Source: Xestospongia muta (lineage: Eukaryota > Porifera > Demospongiae > Haplosclerida > Petrosiidae). From it: a DNA stretch of 64,000 bases. How positions within the stretch are numbered: the stretch's first letter is position 1; each line of letters starts with the position of its first letter. The stretch covers positions 372,001 to 436,000 of the forward strand of contig OY848930.1 of the NCBI GenBank assembly GCA_963693285.1, in the 5' to 3' direction. Positions 27,301 through 62,274 of the stretch are shown one piece after another. Both the position numbers and the translations under genes were made by a program. The notes beneath the pieces are model-generated. The model was not told where the DNA came from. It did not search any database and worked only from the letters and a program-made list of their open reading frames with translations.

Positions 27301-29252
27301 GTGTCCAAAGCTAATATGGGTCCCAGTCTATAGTTAATGTTGGTCTCAGTCTTAATAGATTTGTAAAGCATGAGTCTCAGACTGTATGTAGCATGAGTCT
27401 TAGACTGTATGTAGCATGAGTCTCAGACTATATGTAGCATGAGTTTTTGACTATATGTAGTATGAGTCTCAGACTATAAGTAGCATGAGTCTCAGACTGT
27501 ATGTAGCACGAGTCTCAGACTATATGTAGCACGAGTTTTTGACTATATGTAGCATGAGTCTCAGACTGTATGTAGCATGAGTCTCAGACTGTATGTAGCA
27601 CAAGTCTCAGACTATATGTAGCACGAGTCTCAGTTTGCCCATTTATTTTCTCATAGATCCTCTTAAGGGTAAATATTACCAAATGACTTCATTTGTGGAG
27701 AACAGACTTGATCGCTATGTTAAAAACAAAGAACATGCTGATAACTTTGTTATATACAGTCGAGTACAACTGAGTCGGGTTTATCCCAAAGGTCAACGTC
27801 TTGACTCCTCTAATTACGATCCCATGCCAATGTGGTCTGCAGGATCTCAACTAGTGGCATTGAATTATCAGACTCCAGGTTAGTCATGTGATCCCACTTT
27901 CAAGTCACGTGATGTATCATTTGTAGATAAATCCATGCAGTTGAATGAGGGTCGTTTCATGCAAAATGGCAGGTAAGTTGCAGTTTAATAAAGTGGGTGT
28001 GGTTGATATTTAATAATGTAGGTGTGGCTATGTTTTGATGCCAGACTGTCTTCTATTTCAAGAAGGGTTTAACCCTTATGATGCAACTACACACAAAACT
28101 GAGCCTAGTACTATAATCCTTACAGTAAGTGACCCCACCTTTTTAATTATTCATTAACAAAGCCTTCGCAATCAGATAATTGGTGCCCGGCATTTAGTCA
28201 AACCTGGGCGTGGCATTGCATCACCTCTAGTTGAAGTAGAAATAATTGGTATGCCTTGTGATAATAGCAAGTATAAAACACAACAAATAGGTCAGTTTAG
28301 CTATCCATCTATCCATCCATCCATCCACTACTTTATCCATGAATGTTTTATTTACTTTTCCTTTTCATTTTTCTTCACAGATTACAACAGTTTTAATCCT
28401 ATATGGTTTGCAAAATTTGAATTTGACATTAATAATCCAGAATGTGCACTCTTGAGGTTTGTAGTACAAGACCTTGATGTATTTGGTGATCCAATTGACC
28501 TGGGACAAGCTGTTATACCAGTACCTTGTCTGAAGACTGGATATCGCTCAGTGACTTTGAAAAACCCAAACTCTGAAGAACTGGAGTTGGCGAGCTTGTT
28601 AGTTCATTTGGAAATGAGAAAGGTAGGCTGATGTTCACTAGTCTAGAGCTTACTAATGGTAGCTATCCTAGGACACTGGTAAGTACTAATGTTTAGTAGT
28701 GTAGAGCTTACTAATGGTAGCTAACCTAGATCACTGGTAAGTACTGATGTCCACTAGTCTAGAGCTTACTAATGGTAGCTATCCTAGGACACTGTGGTAA
28801 GTACTAATGTTTAGTAGTGTAGAGTTTACTAATAGTAGTTATCCTAGGTCACTGTGGTAAGTACTGATGTTCACTAGTGTAGAGTTTACTAATGTAGCTA
28901 TCCTAGGTCACTGTGGTAAGTACTGATGTTTACTAGTGTAGAGTTTACTAATGTAGCTATCCTAGGACACTGTGGTAAGTACTGATGTTCACTAGTGTAG
29001 AGTTTACTAATGGTAGTTATCCTAAATTACTGCAGACCTTTTACTTTTTAGGCCAATGAAGATGAAGATCTTTATTGTACCATCAGAACTCTACAAGAGA
29101 ACATACAACAACTCAACACACAGATGAGCATGGTTGCCACACAATACAACTCACAAGGTGCTATGAAACAATTAGCTGATTTATCAGATCAAATGCAAGA
29201 CAATCAGACACAATTAAGAAAACTTCGTGATGCTAGAACAAAACAACAGTAA
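21316..29252 (+). CDS. PLCG1: Phospholipase C gamma
   Basis: More than twenty short exons from ATG 21316 ([18 protein letters not shown]). Domains in order: PH ([18 protein letters not shown]); EF-hands with degenerate loops; catalytic X box with [31 protein letters not shown] and [14 protein letters not shown], so both catalytic histidines are present; first half of a split PH ([16 protein letters not shown]); N-SH2 (WFHGKL, FLVRES); C-SH2 (WFNKDV, FLVRPS); SH3 ([17 protein letters not shown]); second PH half; Y box ([20 protein letters not shown]); C2 domain; short C-terminal coiled coil. It would hydrolyse PIP2 to IP3 and DAG downstream of tyrosine kinases. The array is complete, unlike beta- or delta-type PLCs. 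Two introns carry the 59-bp minisatellite in opposite orientations. One ancestral PLC-gamma rather than PLCG1 versus PLCG2 is implied. Confidence 0.96.
23718..24243 (+). repeat. 59-bp minisatellite array A (PLC-gamma intron)
   Basis: About nine copies of a 59-bp unit. In this orientation it contains GTAAGCTCTAGACTAGTGAA, CATCAGTACTTACCACAGTG and ACCTAGGATAGCTACATTA. The array begins at the donor of the intron after the X-box exon. The same unit forms arrays at 28633 (inverted), 38566 and 62275. Confidence 0.95.
24485..24850. repeat. 32-bp palindrome-rich minisatellite (PLC-gamma intron)
   Basis: About eleven copies of a 32-bp unit in alternating subtypes, GCAGTACAGTACTACACAAT or GCAGTACAGTACTGTACAGT followed by ATAATATTGTAT-type sequence. 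One subtype holds the 14-bp perfect palindrome GTACAGTACTGTAC. The repetitive open frame on the minus strand is an artefact. Confidence 0.92.
27385..27634. repeat. 23-bp minisatellite (PLC-gamma intron)
   Basis: About eleven copies of TCTCAGACTGTATGTAGCAT plus GAG, with variants TTTTTGACTATATG, between the exon ending DFEIE and the exon starting [10 protein letters not shown]. Confidence 0.92.
28633..29025 (-). repeat. 59-bp minisatellite array B, inverted (PLC-gamma intron)
   Basis: About seven copies of the reverse complement of the unit in array A. In the sense direction of PLC-gamma each copy reads GTCTAGAGCTTACTAATGGT, then TATCCTAGG(T/A)CACTGTGGTAAGTACTGATG in pieces, so most copies present a CTAG followed by nine bases and a consensus GTAAGT donor. 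It lies in the intron between the C2 domain exon and the last coding exon. Confidence 0.93.
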
Positions 29253-29898
29253 GAATGAACAACAATTACAATCAAGTATTGTTAATTACACTCAAGTATT
29301 GTTAATTACAATCAAGTATTGTTAATTCTAATCAAGTATTGTTAATTACAATAGTATTGTTAATTACAATCAAGTATTGTTAATTTCAATCAAGTATTGT
29401 TAATTCAAACATTGTTAGTGTATTGAATTAATGTGGCTATGTGATCTAATTATTTGGTTGTCATTAAAGTTAAGTAATATTGAGTACAACTAGTATTATG
29501 ATGGGAGACAACTAGTTGATGTTATGTAACTAAGACCATGTATAAGTATTAAAGGATGTTCCTCTCATAACAGGATATTCTATAATAGTGTAGACCGCCA
29601 TTGTTTGATAATATCTTCAATTAATAAATTTTAAATGTAATCATTCACTAAATAATGTTTCCTCTTTCTCTCTCTCTCATTCTCACTCACTCTCTTTCAT
29701 TAGAATTAGAAGCACATCTCGAGTCAACTAATAATATGATACATTTAGAATAAAACATTCATTAATTGTTTAGTGTTGGTCTGTCTCTTTTTCTTCTCCA
29801 GTTGTAGTACTTTGTTTAGTGAAATCAACTCATAATTATTATATTATAAATGAAACAATTGAACTGAATGTTGTTATAGAAAGTTTTAGTTTGGTGTC
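29253..29898. other. PLC-gamma / DPM1 convergent intergenic region
   Basis: No gene was found. From 29260 to about 29405 there are seven copies of a 20-bp unit, AATCAAGTATTGTTAATTAC, probably in the PLC-gamma 3'UTR. A CT-rich tract (29658-29702) ends in an acceptor-like CATTAG. AATAAA-type polyadenylation words occur near 29620 and 29751 on the plus strand. Confidence 0.7.
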
Positions 29899-31470
<1,572 letters not shown>

Positions 31471-31543
31471 TTTTAACCCTTTAATGACTTGACCCTAGTA
31501 ACCGATAAACAAAAACTATTTGCAAACAGTTCAGCATTCAGCA

Positions 31544-32494
31544 ATGAGTGCTCCAGGAGACATAGCAGCTGAATGGAAAATCCATGCACCTGATGGCGTT
31601 TATGAAATTGTATTTGAACATGGGACTGCCACTGGAAGAAGAGTCATCAGAGTTAATGGCAAAGAGGTTGGGGGTGAATAGTTTCATTTCCATGCTCCAT
31701 AAAGGGAGTTTAGAAATGAGACTAGGCTATAAATAACAGGAATCTTTTATATTTTAGCTTCTTTTTTTAGGTGTTTCGTAAGAATTGGATGTTCTCTTTA
31801 GTAGGAAAAGAAACGTTTCAAGTAGGAGGGAAATCTGCAACCATTACTATTGAAGGAGAAGGGCTATCATTTGTATACTCACTTACAATTAATGGACAAA
31901 CATTGAAACAATATATCGAGTCACACAACAAGCAAATGCGAACATGGCTGCCATCTATTGCCGGACAATCTCACAGAATTGTTCTAGGTACATTCAGAAA
32001 CAAGTTTGGTAAACTTGTTTGACCAGTTTTCTGTCTGTTTCTATAGATACCAGGAAAATGGATGTTTATGTGGACGGAATTAACACAGAAACAGTGGTAC
32101 AAAACAATGTATAGATAATAGTAGGTCTTGTGTGATCACATGTTCCAGGGGAGGTCGTCCCTGAATGTTTGACCACATGAGACAACAATATTAGGAATTA
32201 GGATGGAAGTTAAGGACTAGTCTCATTTCCAAACTTCCATATAGTCTGGGGATGAGACTAGCTAGGGACAAACAGTTTAGTGACAATATATATGGATCTC
32301 TGCCAAATATTATTATTTCCTTTTAGGGCAAATTTGTAGACAATGGATCCGAGACTCATTTTAAAGTCAACAGGTCCCATTCTGCATATATTAAAACATT
32401 TAGTTCTGGTGATCAACGCAAAGGTATGATACACACTTTAGTAATTGATGATAAGGAGCTTGAACCTGTTGTTGAAGTTATGGCTGAAAACTAA
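31544..32494 (+). CDS. FAIM: Fas apoptotic inhibitory molecule 1
   Basis: ATG 31544 gives MSAPGDIAAEWKIHAPDGVY, then EIVFEHGTATGRRVIRVNGK, FRKNWMFSLVGKETFQVGG, the central strand-rich part, TWLPSIAGQSHRIVL, KMDVYVDGINTETV, GKFVDNGSETHFKVN and GMIHTLVIDDKELEPVVE, ending at 32494. This aligns along the whole length with human FAIM (about 180 residues), an all-beta cytosolic protein of two similar beta-sandwich domains. In mammals it counters death-receptor signalling and protein aggregation. Its origin predates animals, so an anti-apoptotic role here is inference. One intron uses a GTTGGG donor. Confidence 0.95.
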
Positions 32495-32762
32495 GTCACT
32501 CTTTGAATATTGCAGTAGTCCCGTAACAAGGTGACTATATGTATATTATTATTATTTCAGTTACTAATCCTTTTATCATAAATTGCATTGAAATTATTTA
32601 TTACTTTAATAAAAAAATAATAATGTTTACAATATCAATTTCGTTTTGGCGTTCTTAGTACGTTCCAGGAAATATTCTCACGATTTAACAGCTAGACAAA
32701 ATCGAAATTACTATTTAAGGGAATTGTGAATATGCTTTCCAGTTTTATAATAACAATATTTA

Positions 32763-34365
32763 ATGGCTGACCTTAAAGAATCTATCATGGCGTTTCTCTC
32801 TCCTGAATTAGCTCCCATAGCTGCTAGAGAACTCAATGAGACGCCCACGACAAGACGCCAGACGCTAACAGAGCTTAAACGAAGACTCAATAAAGACAAA
32901 GAAGTACTTGAAGATGATACAATCTTGCTACGTTTTTTGAGATGCAAAAAATTCGACGTCCAGCGAGCTATATCAGTATATGATGGATATCATTCTTACC
33001 GACGTGACAACCCCTGTCTCTTTAAAGATTTATCAATTTCTAGTGTCAATCATATTTGGGAATCTGGTGTACTAGGGGGACTAAAAGATAGAGACAAAAA
33101 AGGGAGAGCCATTATGGTTGCTTTTCCTGGTCGTTGGAACCCAGAGGAACACTCTTTAGAGGACATGTTACGTGCAATGATCATACAATTAGAACGTTAC
33201 ATACAAAGTATTGAGACACAGATAAATGGTATTGTATTGATTGCTGATTTCACCGATTTCTCACTCTATCAAGCTCGTTGTATTCGACCGTGGTACATCC
33301 AAATGATGTCAGCTCTTGTACAAGTAAGTTCTGTTATTATTAATGTGTGCTAACTTAATATGATCTAGTTTATTGCAACATTACCAAAGAGAGAATGGCA
33401 ATAAAATCATAATAATATCATTTGTTAACTCTATAATTGTATTGAAGCAACTTTAGCTATATCTAATCGAGTAGATTGTTGTTGTACCGAAGTAGTTAAT
33501 TATTTTATATTAAAGGTATTTCCTCACTTTAGTTATACGACTGCATCAAAGTAATTTTAGCTATATTCAATTATTATTTCTTATTATATTGAAGTAACTA
33601 ATTATGTTATATTGAAGGTATTCCCTAACCTCGCTTTTCCTGTTTCTAAGATACAATTACCTTATTCAGTGGCATATAGTAAATATTAATGTACCTTAGT
33701 CAATAGTATATAGTAAATATTAATGGCAAGTGACAATTGGTGTTAAGAGTTTAAAACAAGTACAGTCAAAGTGATTATGTAATCTGAAAGAACAACTGAA
33801 AGTACTATATAGCTTTGTGTGGGTACATATAATGGGTTGTAATGACATATTTGGTAAACTGCTGTCTTTACAATGCCAAACCACTGTCTTACAAGTATAC
33901 TCCTACATGACACACCTCACTCTATTCTTTTCCAATAGAATGCATTTCCAGCTCGTTTCAAAGGGGTCTACGTCATTAATCAACCCTGGTATTTCAGTCT
34001 AGTCATGGCTGTCGTCAGCCGGCTCTTATCTGAGAAGATGAACAGTAGAGTAAGTTAACAAACCACATCACCACCACAATCAATAACTTGTTCACACTCA
34101 TAATATGGAACTAAAACGCTGACACGTCATTATGACATTAATGATGCAATTATGTTTTCTATAGATAAACATGTTGGGTGACAACTATGAACAACTAAGT
34201 GATTATTTTAATTTGGAACAGTTACCAGCTGAACTTGGCGGGTCACGTCCACCTTATGACAGTTCAGAGTGGATTGATAATTTGACTAAATTGTCTGTTG
34301 GCATGGAAACTAAAACCACACCCCTCACTATACCCTCAAAAAGTCCCATTCAAACTGAAGTATAA
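32763..34365 (+). CDS. CRAL-TRIO (SEC14-like) lipid-binding protein
   Basis: ATG 32763 opens MADLKESIMAFLSPELAPIA. An N-terminal CRAL-TRIO-N helical segment follows (LEDDTILLRFLRCKKFDVQR, AISVYDGYHSYRRDNP). The CRAL-TRIO lipid-binding fold comes next: GLKDRDKKGRAIMVAFPGRW, IETQINGIVLIADFTDFSLY, ALVQNAFPARFKGVYVINQP, ISEKMNSR-type turn and LPAELGG, the typical motif before the C-terminus. Family members (alpha-tocopherol transfer protein, clavesins, RLBP1) carry hydrophobic ligands or phosphoinositides between membranes. I cannot assign an orthologue. The stop at 34365 is only 59 bp from the ORC6 stop, so the 3'UTRs probably overlap. The 34 kb side intron (about 33325-33939) is long and carries only weak AT-rich duplication. 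Confidence 0.9.
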
Positions 34366-34424
34366 TTTTATTGTGTTATATTAATAATTATAATTTGTCT
34401 AATAAATTAATAAATTAATAATAA

Positions 34425-35621
34425 TTAAGTTATTATTGATGATGTGTCAGAGATAATACGTTCCTTCCAAACAATGTATTCATTTCTAAAAGGATTGGAC
34501 AAGCAACGTCCTTCAAATGATTCCTTTTGTAGTCGAGAAGTGATATCCAAGTCATCTGGAAAAAGAGGTGTGTCAGTTAACCATTAACTATTCACTGACC
34601 TTCATCATCTTCAGATTTATGTTCAACATCTTCAAGGTCTTCTGGTTCTTCTTTCCTACTTTTTTTTGTCTTAGGATGACAAACAGTACCTACATACAAA
34701 TAGCTCAATAAACAGATTAATATACCATCCCTAACTTACTAAGTGTTTTTGGTGCTGTCTTTATCATTTCTTCATGAACTGAATTGAAATTTCCTTTGCT
34801 AGTAGAAGCAGCCATGATAAACTCGTTCTTGTCGCATCTAATTTTAAGTAACCTGTTAAGAAAACAGGTTTGATCAGATTAAAGAAACTAGTTTTATCAG
34901 TTTTACTTGAGTGCAGTGTAAAGTGCAGCTGCTAAGTAAAGTGGTGAGGTGAACTTGATAGCTTCATATTGAGCTGAAGTGTATTTGGTTTCAATATGTC
35001 TCTGATAACTGGAAAATACCCATCATATGTAATATAACTACATGTCCATTTGTCTGTATATGTATCCATTTAGGAACATATAAATCCATTCAAACAGTTA
35101 TACATCTATTTATGTAACTATAATAATAACCATACATCTCTATGCATCCATTGCATATATCTATGCATCCATTGCTTATATCTATGCATCCATTGCATAT
35201 ATCTATATATCCATTTGTATTGCATTTAACTACCAGGAAAGCACTTCTTTAGCAGGAGATTCTATTTCTGGGTAACCAAATCGAATAGCAAGATCGCGTA
35301 GAGAACTTTGAGATTTGATGTCCAACAATTTCTCAACAACTTGATAACTGCTAAGATAATATTTCATCTGTAAACCACTGAAACGTTGAAATTCTTTCTG
35401 TAAAAGAAAAATCAATATATAATTTGTCATCCAGTTCCGCTCACTTTATCAGCAGGTTCTCCAAGTTGTCTACATGCAAGTTCCACACATATTGCTGCCA
35501 GACATGATGGTTGTAGACCAGCAGTACGTTTTAGTTCAGCTAATCTGAAATATTCAGCTGCTTTTTCTTTGACTTCAGGAGGATACCTTAATTTCTTAAC
35601 CAGACTCTGTACTTGCTCCAT
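34425..35621 (-). CDS. ORC6: Origin recognition complex subunit 6
   Basis: ATG 35619-35621 gives MEQVQSLVKKLRYPPEVKEK and AAEYFRLAELKRTAGLQPSC, a cyclin-box/TFIIB-like fold start. Further exons give LAAICVELACRQLGEPADK, FQRFSGLQMKYYLSSYQVVE, SSLRDLAIRFGYPEIES, FTSPLYLAAALYTALK and KIRCDKNEFIMAASTSKGNF. A charged linker with KTKKSRKEEPEDLED follows, and the C-terminal helix EYIVWKERII corresponds to the conserved ORC3-binding motif (Tyr-x-x-Trp-Lys) of animal ORC6. Stop at 34425-34427. ORC6 is needed for helicase loading at replication origins. A 93-bp divergent promoter is shared with CIAPIN1. Confidence 0.88.
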
Positions 35622-35714
35622 GTGGTATACCGTATATAGAATCTTGTTCTAATTACAAACTTCCAAAATTGAAATAGTCAACCTTGACCTCACTCATTTG
35701 CTGAATGTAAAACA

Positions 35715-37351
35715 ATGGCTAAAAAGGTTCTTGTTTTGTGGCATGCTGGATGCTCCCCTGATATATTACAGCCTGCACTGACTGAATTACGTGACAAATG
35801 GACAACAAATGGCGCTGAAATAAAACTAGAACATGTAGATCGGTTGATAATGGGTAAGTATATGATTTATATTGTATCTTGTGACCTTTGTCTTTTTCTT
35901 CTTTTAACAGCTGAATATGCTCAATCGACATTTGATTATGTTTTATTGGGTGTCTTACCACCTGTTAGTTACATACATAATAGTGAATTGTTAGAAGAGA
36001 TAGCTCGTGTTATGAAACCTTCTGGAGTACTAACTCTTAAAGAACCCATTACAGCAACAATAGATTCAGGTATCTTAAATACATTGAGTGTATTAGGAAC
36101 CATCTCTACTTAGCTATATTGTAGTTACTATAGAGACATTGTACATATAGAGGATAGGTCCACAAGTTCCCTGGGGTCCACATGTATTCATTATTGGTTA
36201 CATGGGGTCCTTTCTGAGTTCCATTATTGGTTAATGGTTATAGTAAAATGTTCATTATTGGTTCCATAGGTTCCTTTATAGTCCTATGGGGTCCATTTAG
36301 GATATCCTATTGGAGACTCATTAATTTATCCATTTTGTTCTATTCTAGAAACATCTTTATTGAGATCTATTGAGAAATTAATGTCAACCCTAAGATTAGC
36401 AGGTTTTATTAATGTTCAACAAGTAAGTGGTCTTTAAGTGGGTGTGGTTTTATATTATTTATCATTAGATCGACAAAAACCAATCTCCTGATAGTTTAGT
36501 GAATGAGGAATTACAAAAACTCGGAGTTACAACTGATAATGTTGTCATAGCAACAGTATGAACTACTTTATTTGTATATTAAACTGGTTTGTCTTGTTTA
36601 GGTTGAGTGTAAGAAACCATCTTATGAGATAGGAACTAGTAATCTACTTCAACTCGGAGGGAGAGTACTTCAGTCGTCACGGCAACCTGCTGCAAATTCT
36701 GAATCAGCACGAATATGGACACTAGCAGCTAATGATATGTTTGATGATGATTTGGTAACCTTTTTAATGAGTGGGTGTGGTTAGTTATTAATTGTTATTA
36801 TTTCATTCAGGACTTGTTGGATTCTGATACTTTGTTAGATGAAGAGGATTTACTTCGACCAGACCCCGCCTCCTTAAAAAGTCAGTCCATTCGTCTGTAT
36901 CTATTGATCCATTAATGTCATCCATCCATTCTTTCCTTTTTCTATCAATCTATTTACCCATCTATCTATCCATTCATTAATCCCATTTGTCCAGTCATCC
37001 TCTATGTGTCCATTAGGTGATTGTGGTCCTTCTAGCGGAAGAAGAAAAGCTTGCAAGAACTGGTAAGGAGGCAATAATCTCTTTATTTAATTCATATACT
37101 TTCTTTAGTTCATGTGGATTAGCAGAGCAACTAGAAGATACTTCAAAACCAGTTATAAAGACACCTACTTCATCATGTGGCAATGTAAGATACAGTATAG
37201 GAATAAAGAGAACTTGACTAAATTCATTTCTTTTTAGTGTTATCTTGGTGATGCATTTCGTTGTGCTAGCTGTCCCTATCTCGGTATGCCTGCCTTTAAA
37301 CCAGGGGAACAGATCAAGTTAACAGATAGACAACTCAACGCTGATCAATAA
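35715..37351 (+). CDS. CIAPIN1: Anamorsin, cytosolic Fe-S assembly electron carrier
   Basis: ATG 35715 gives [20 protein letters not shown]; the N-terminal half is a methyltransferase-like domain without a cofactor site ([20 protein letters not shown]). A linker with [20 protein letters not shown] matches the conserved linker that binds the diflavin reductase. The C-terminal CIAPIN1 domain has two cysteine sets: C-x9-C-x2-C-x-C (SDCGPSS to CKNCSC) for a 2Fe-2S cluster, and CGNC-x7-CASC. The end is [16 protein letters not shown]. With NDOR1 it passes electrons for cytosolic Fe-S protein maturation. Length about 270 residues, slightly shorter than human. Stop at 37349-37351. Confidence 0.95.
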
Positions 37352-37743
37352 AATTATATCAACAAGTGTTATTATTTATTTATATGTTCCTGATCATGTG
37401 ACTATCATGTGACTCTAATACCATGAGTGATCATGTAACTGTTATATCATGTCTTACCATGTATAACTAGTAATTGTTATTCTTCAAACAAGACCACACT
37501 AAGTGCTACAGTACAGTGACTGTCACGTTACCTGCATTGTCATCTTGAATTATAATTCAATATGCAATGTGCGCAGTTATAAAGGGGAAATCCCTCCTTC
37601 TGGAGTTTATTTAATAAATGATTATTAATTCATAAAGAAGAAAGGACGTTATATATATAGCTGTATTTCTTCTTACTTGTAAACGTAGATATTGTATTCC
37701 TCGTCTATTTTGCTGTTAAGGAGAGGAATTGTACTTCACTGTG
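37352..37743. other. CIAPIN1 to RNF213-like intergenic region
   Basis: No coding feature. The first 100 bp hold the TCATGTGA word several times and a CIAPIN1 polyadenylation word. The second half is the likely promoter and 5' leader of the giant gene, with the TATA-like and kappaB-like sites listed separately and a leader with several short T-rich stretches. Confidence 0.6.
37578..37594 (+). promoter_or_regulatory. TATA-like box abutting a perfect kappaB-type site
   Basis: TATAAAG at 37578-37584 runs directly into GGGGAAATCCC (37584-37594), which contains GGGAAATCCC, a perfect match to the NF-kappaB consensus GGGRNWYYCC. It lies 150 bp upstream of the ATG of the RNF213-like gene on the same strand. 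Binding is inference from the motif; human RNF213 is known to be induced by inflammatory signals. Confidence 0.5.
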
Positions 37744-61809
<24,066 letters not shown>

Positions 61810-62085
61810 CTAAACTATGTATGTAGAAAAAAATGATATATGTTAAGTAACTAAAACTTTTTCTTGACTTAAATTGTGTTGTATATTTTGACTGTTGTAA
61901 TTTTTTTCATTGTAGCCAATATGATTTAGTATCTTGTGATATAATAGTAAATATACTTGTCTCTGTGTTATAGTTTACAGGTGATATAATTGGAATACTG
62001 CCAATCATTTGAATAAAATTTATTTGTAGTTTGAATTCAAATTTTAAGTGTTCAAATTATAAATATTATAAAGAGAGTAGTGGCC
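61810..62085. other. 3' flank of the giant gene with a two-way polyadenylation word
   Basis: No coding feature. At about 62013-62026 AATAAAATTTATT reads as a polyadenylation signal on both strands, which would serve the giant gene and the convergent exon at 62086. Confidence 0.5.
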
Positions 62086-62228
62086 TCAAAGTTGAAAGTC
62101 TTTCAAATGCCTGTCTTTAAATTTTCTTGATGCACGATCACTTGCCCTGTATTTTAAGTTATCTCCATATAATAGAAATTTATGATCTTTTAATGTGAAC
62201 TGAAATACTGTGTGAGCTTTAGGTATTG
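62086..62228 (-). CDS. Probable last exon of an unrecognised minus-strand gene
   Basis: On the minus strand an acceptor-like CCACTATAG precedes an open segment IPKAHTVFQFTLKDHKFLLY, GDNLKYRASDRASRKFKDRH and LKDFQL, then TGA at 62086-62088. Composition is protein-like (mixed charged and aromatic residues, no low complexity) and the orientation continues the alternating tail-to-tail pattern. The rest of the gene would lie beyond the minisatellite that fills 62275-64000. The family is not recognised, and a chance open frame remains possible. Confidence 0.45.
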
Positions 62229-62274
62229 CTATAGTGGATGAAAATATAATTAACAAGGTCATAAAATAGTACCT

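Noticed and set aside
29658..29760. Possible extra PLC-gamma exon after a CT-rich tract ending CATTAG, which could encode LEAHLESTNNMIHLE
   Set aside because: A GTAAGA donor exists just before the stop, but joining it puts the coiled-coil-like frame out of phase; the in-phase reading stops after a few residues. Left as 3'UTR.
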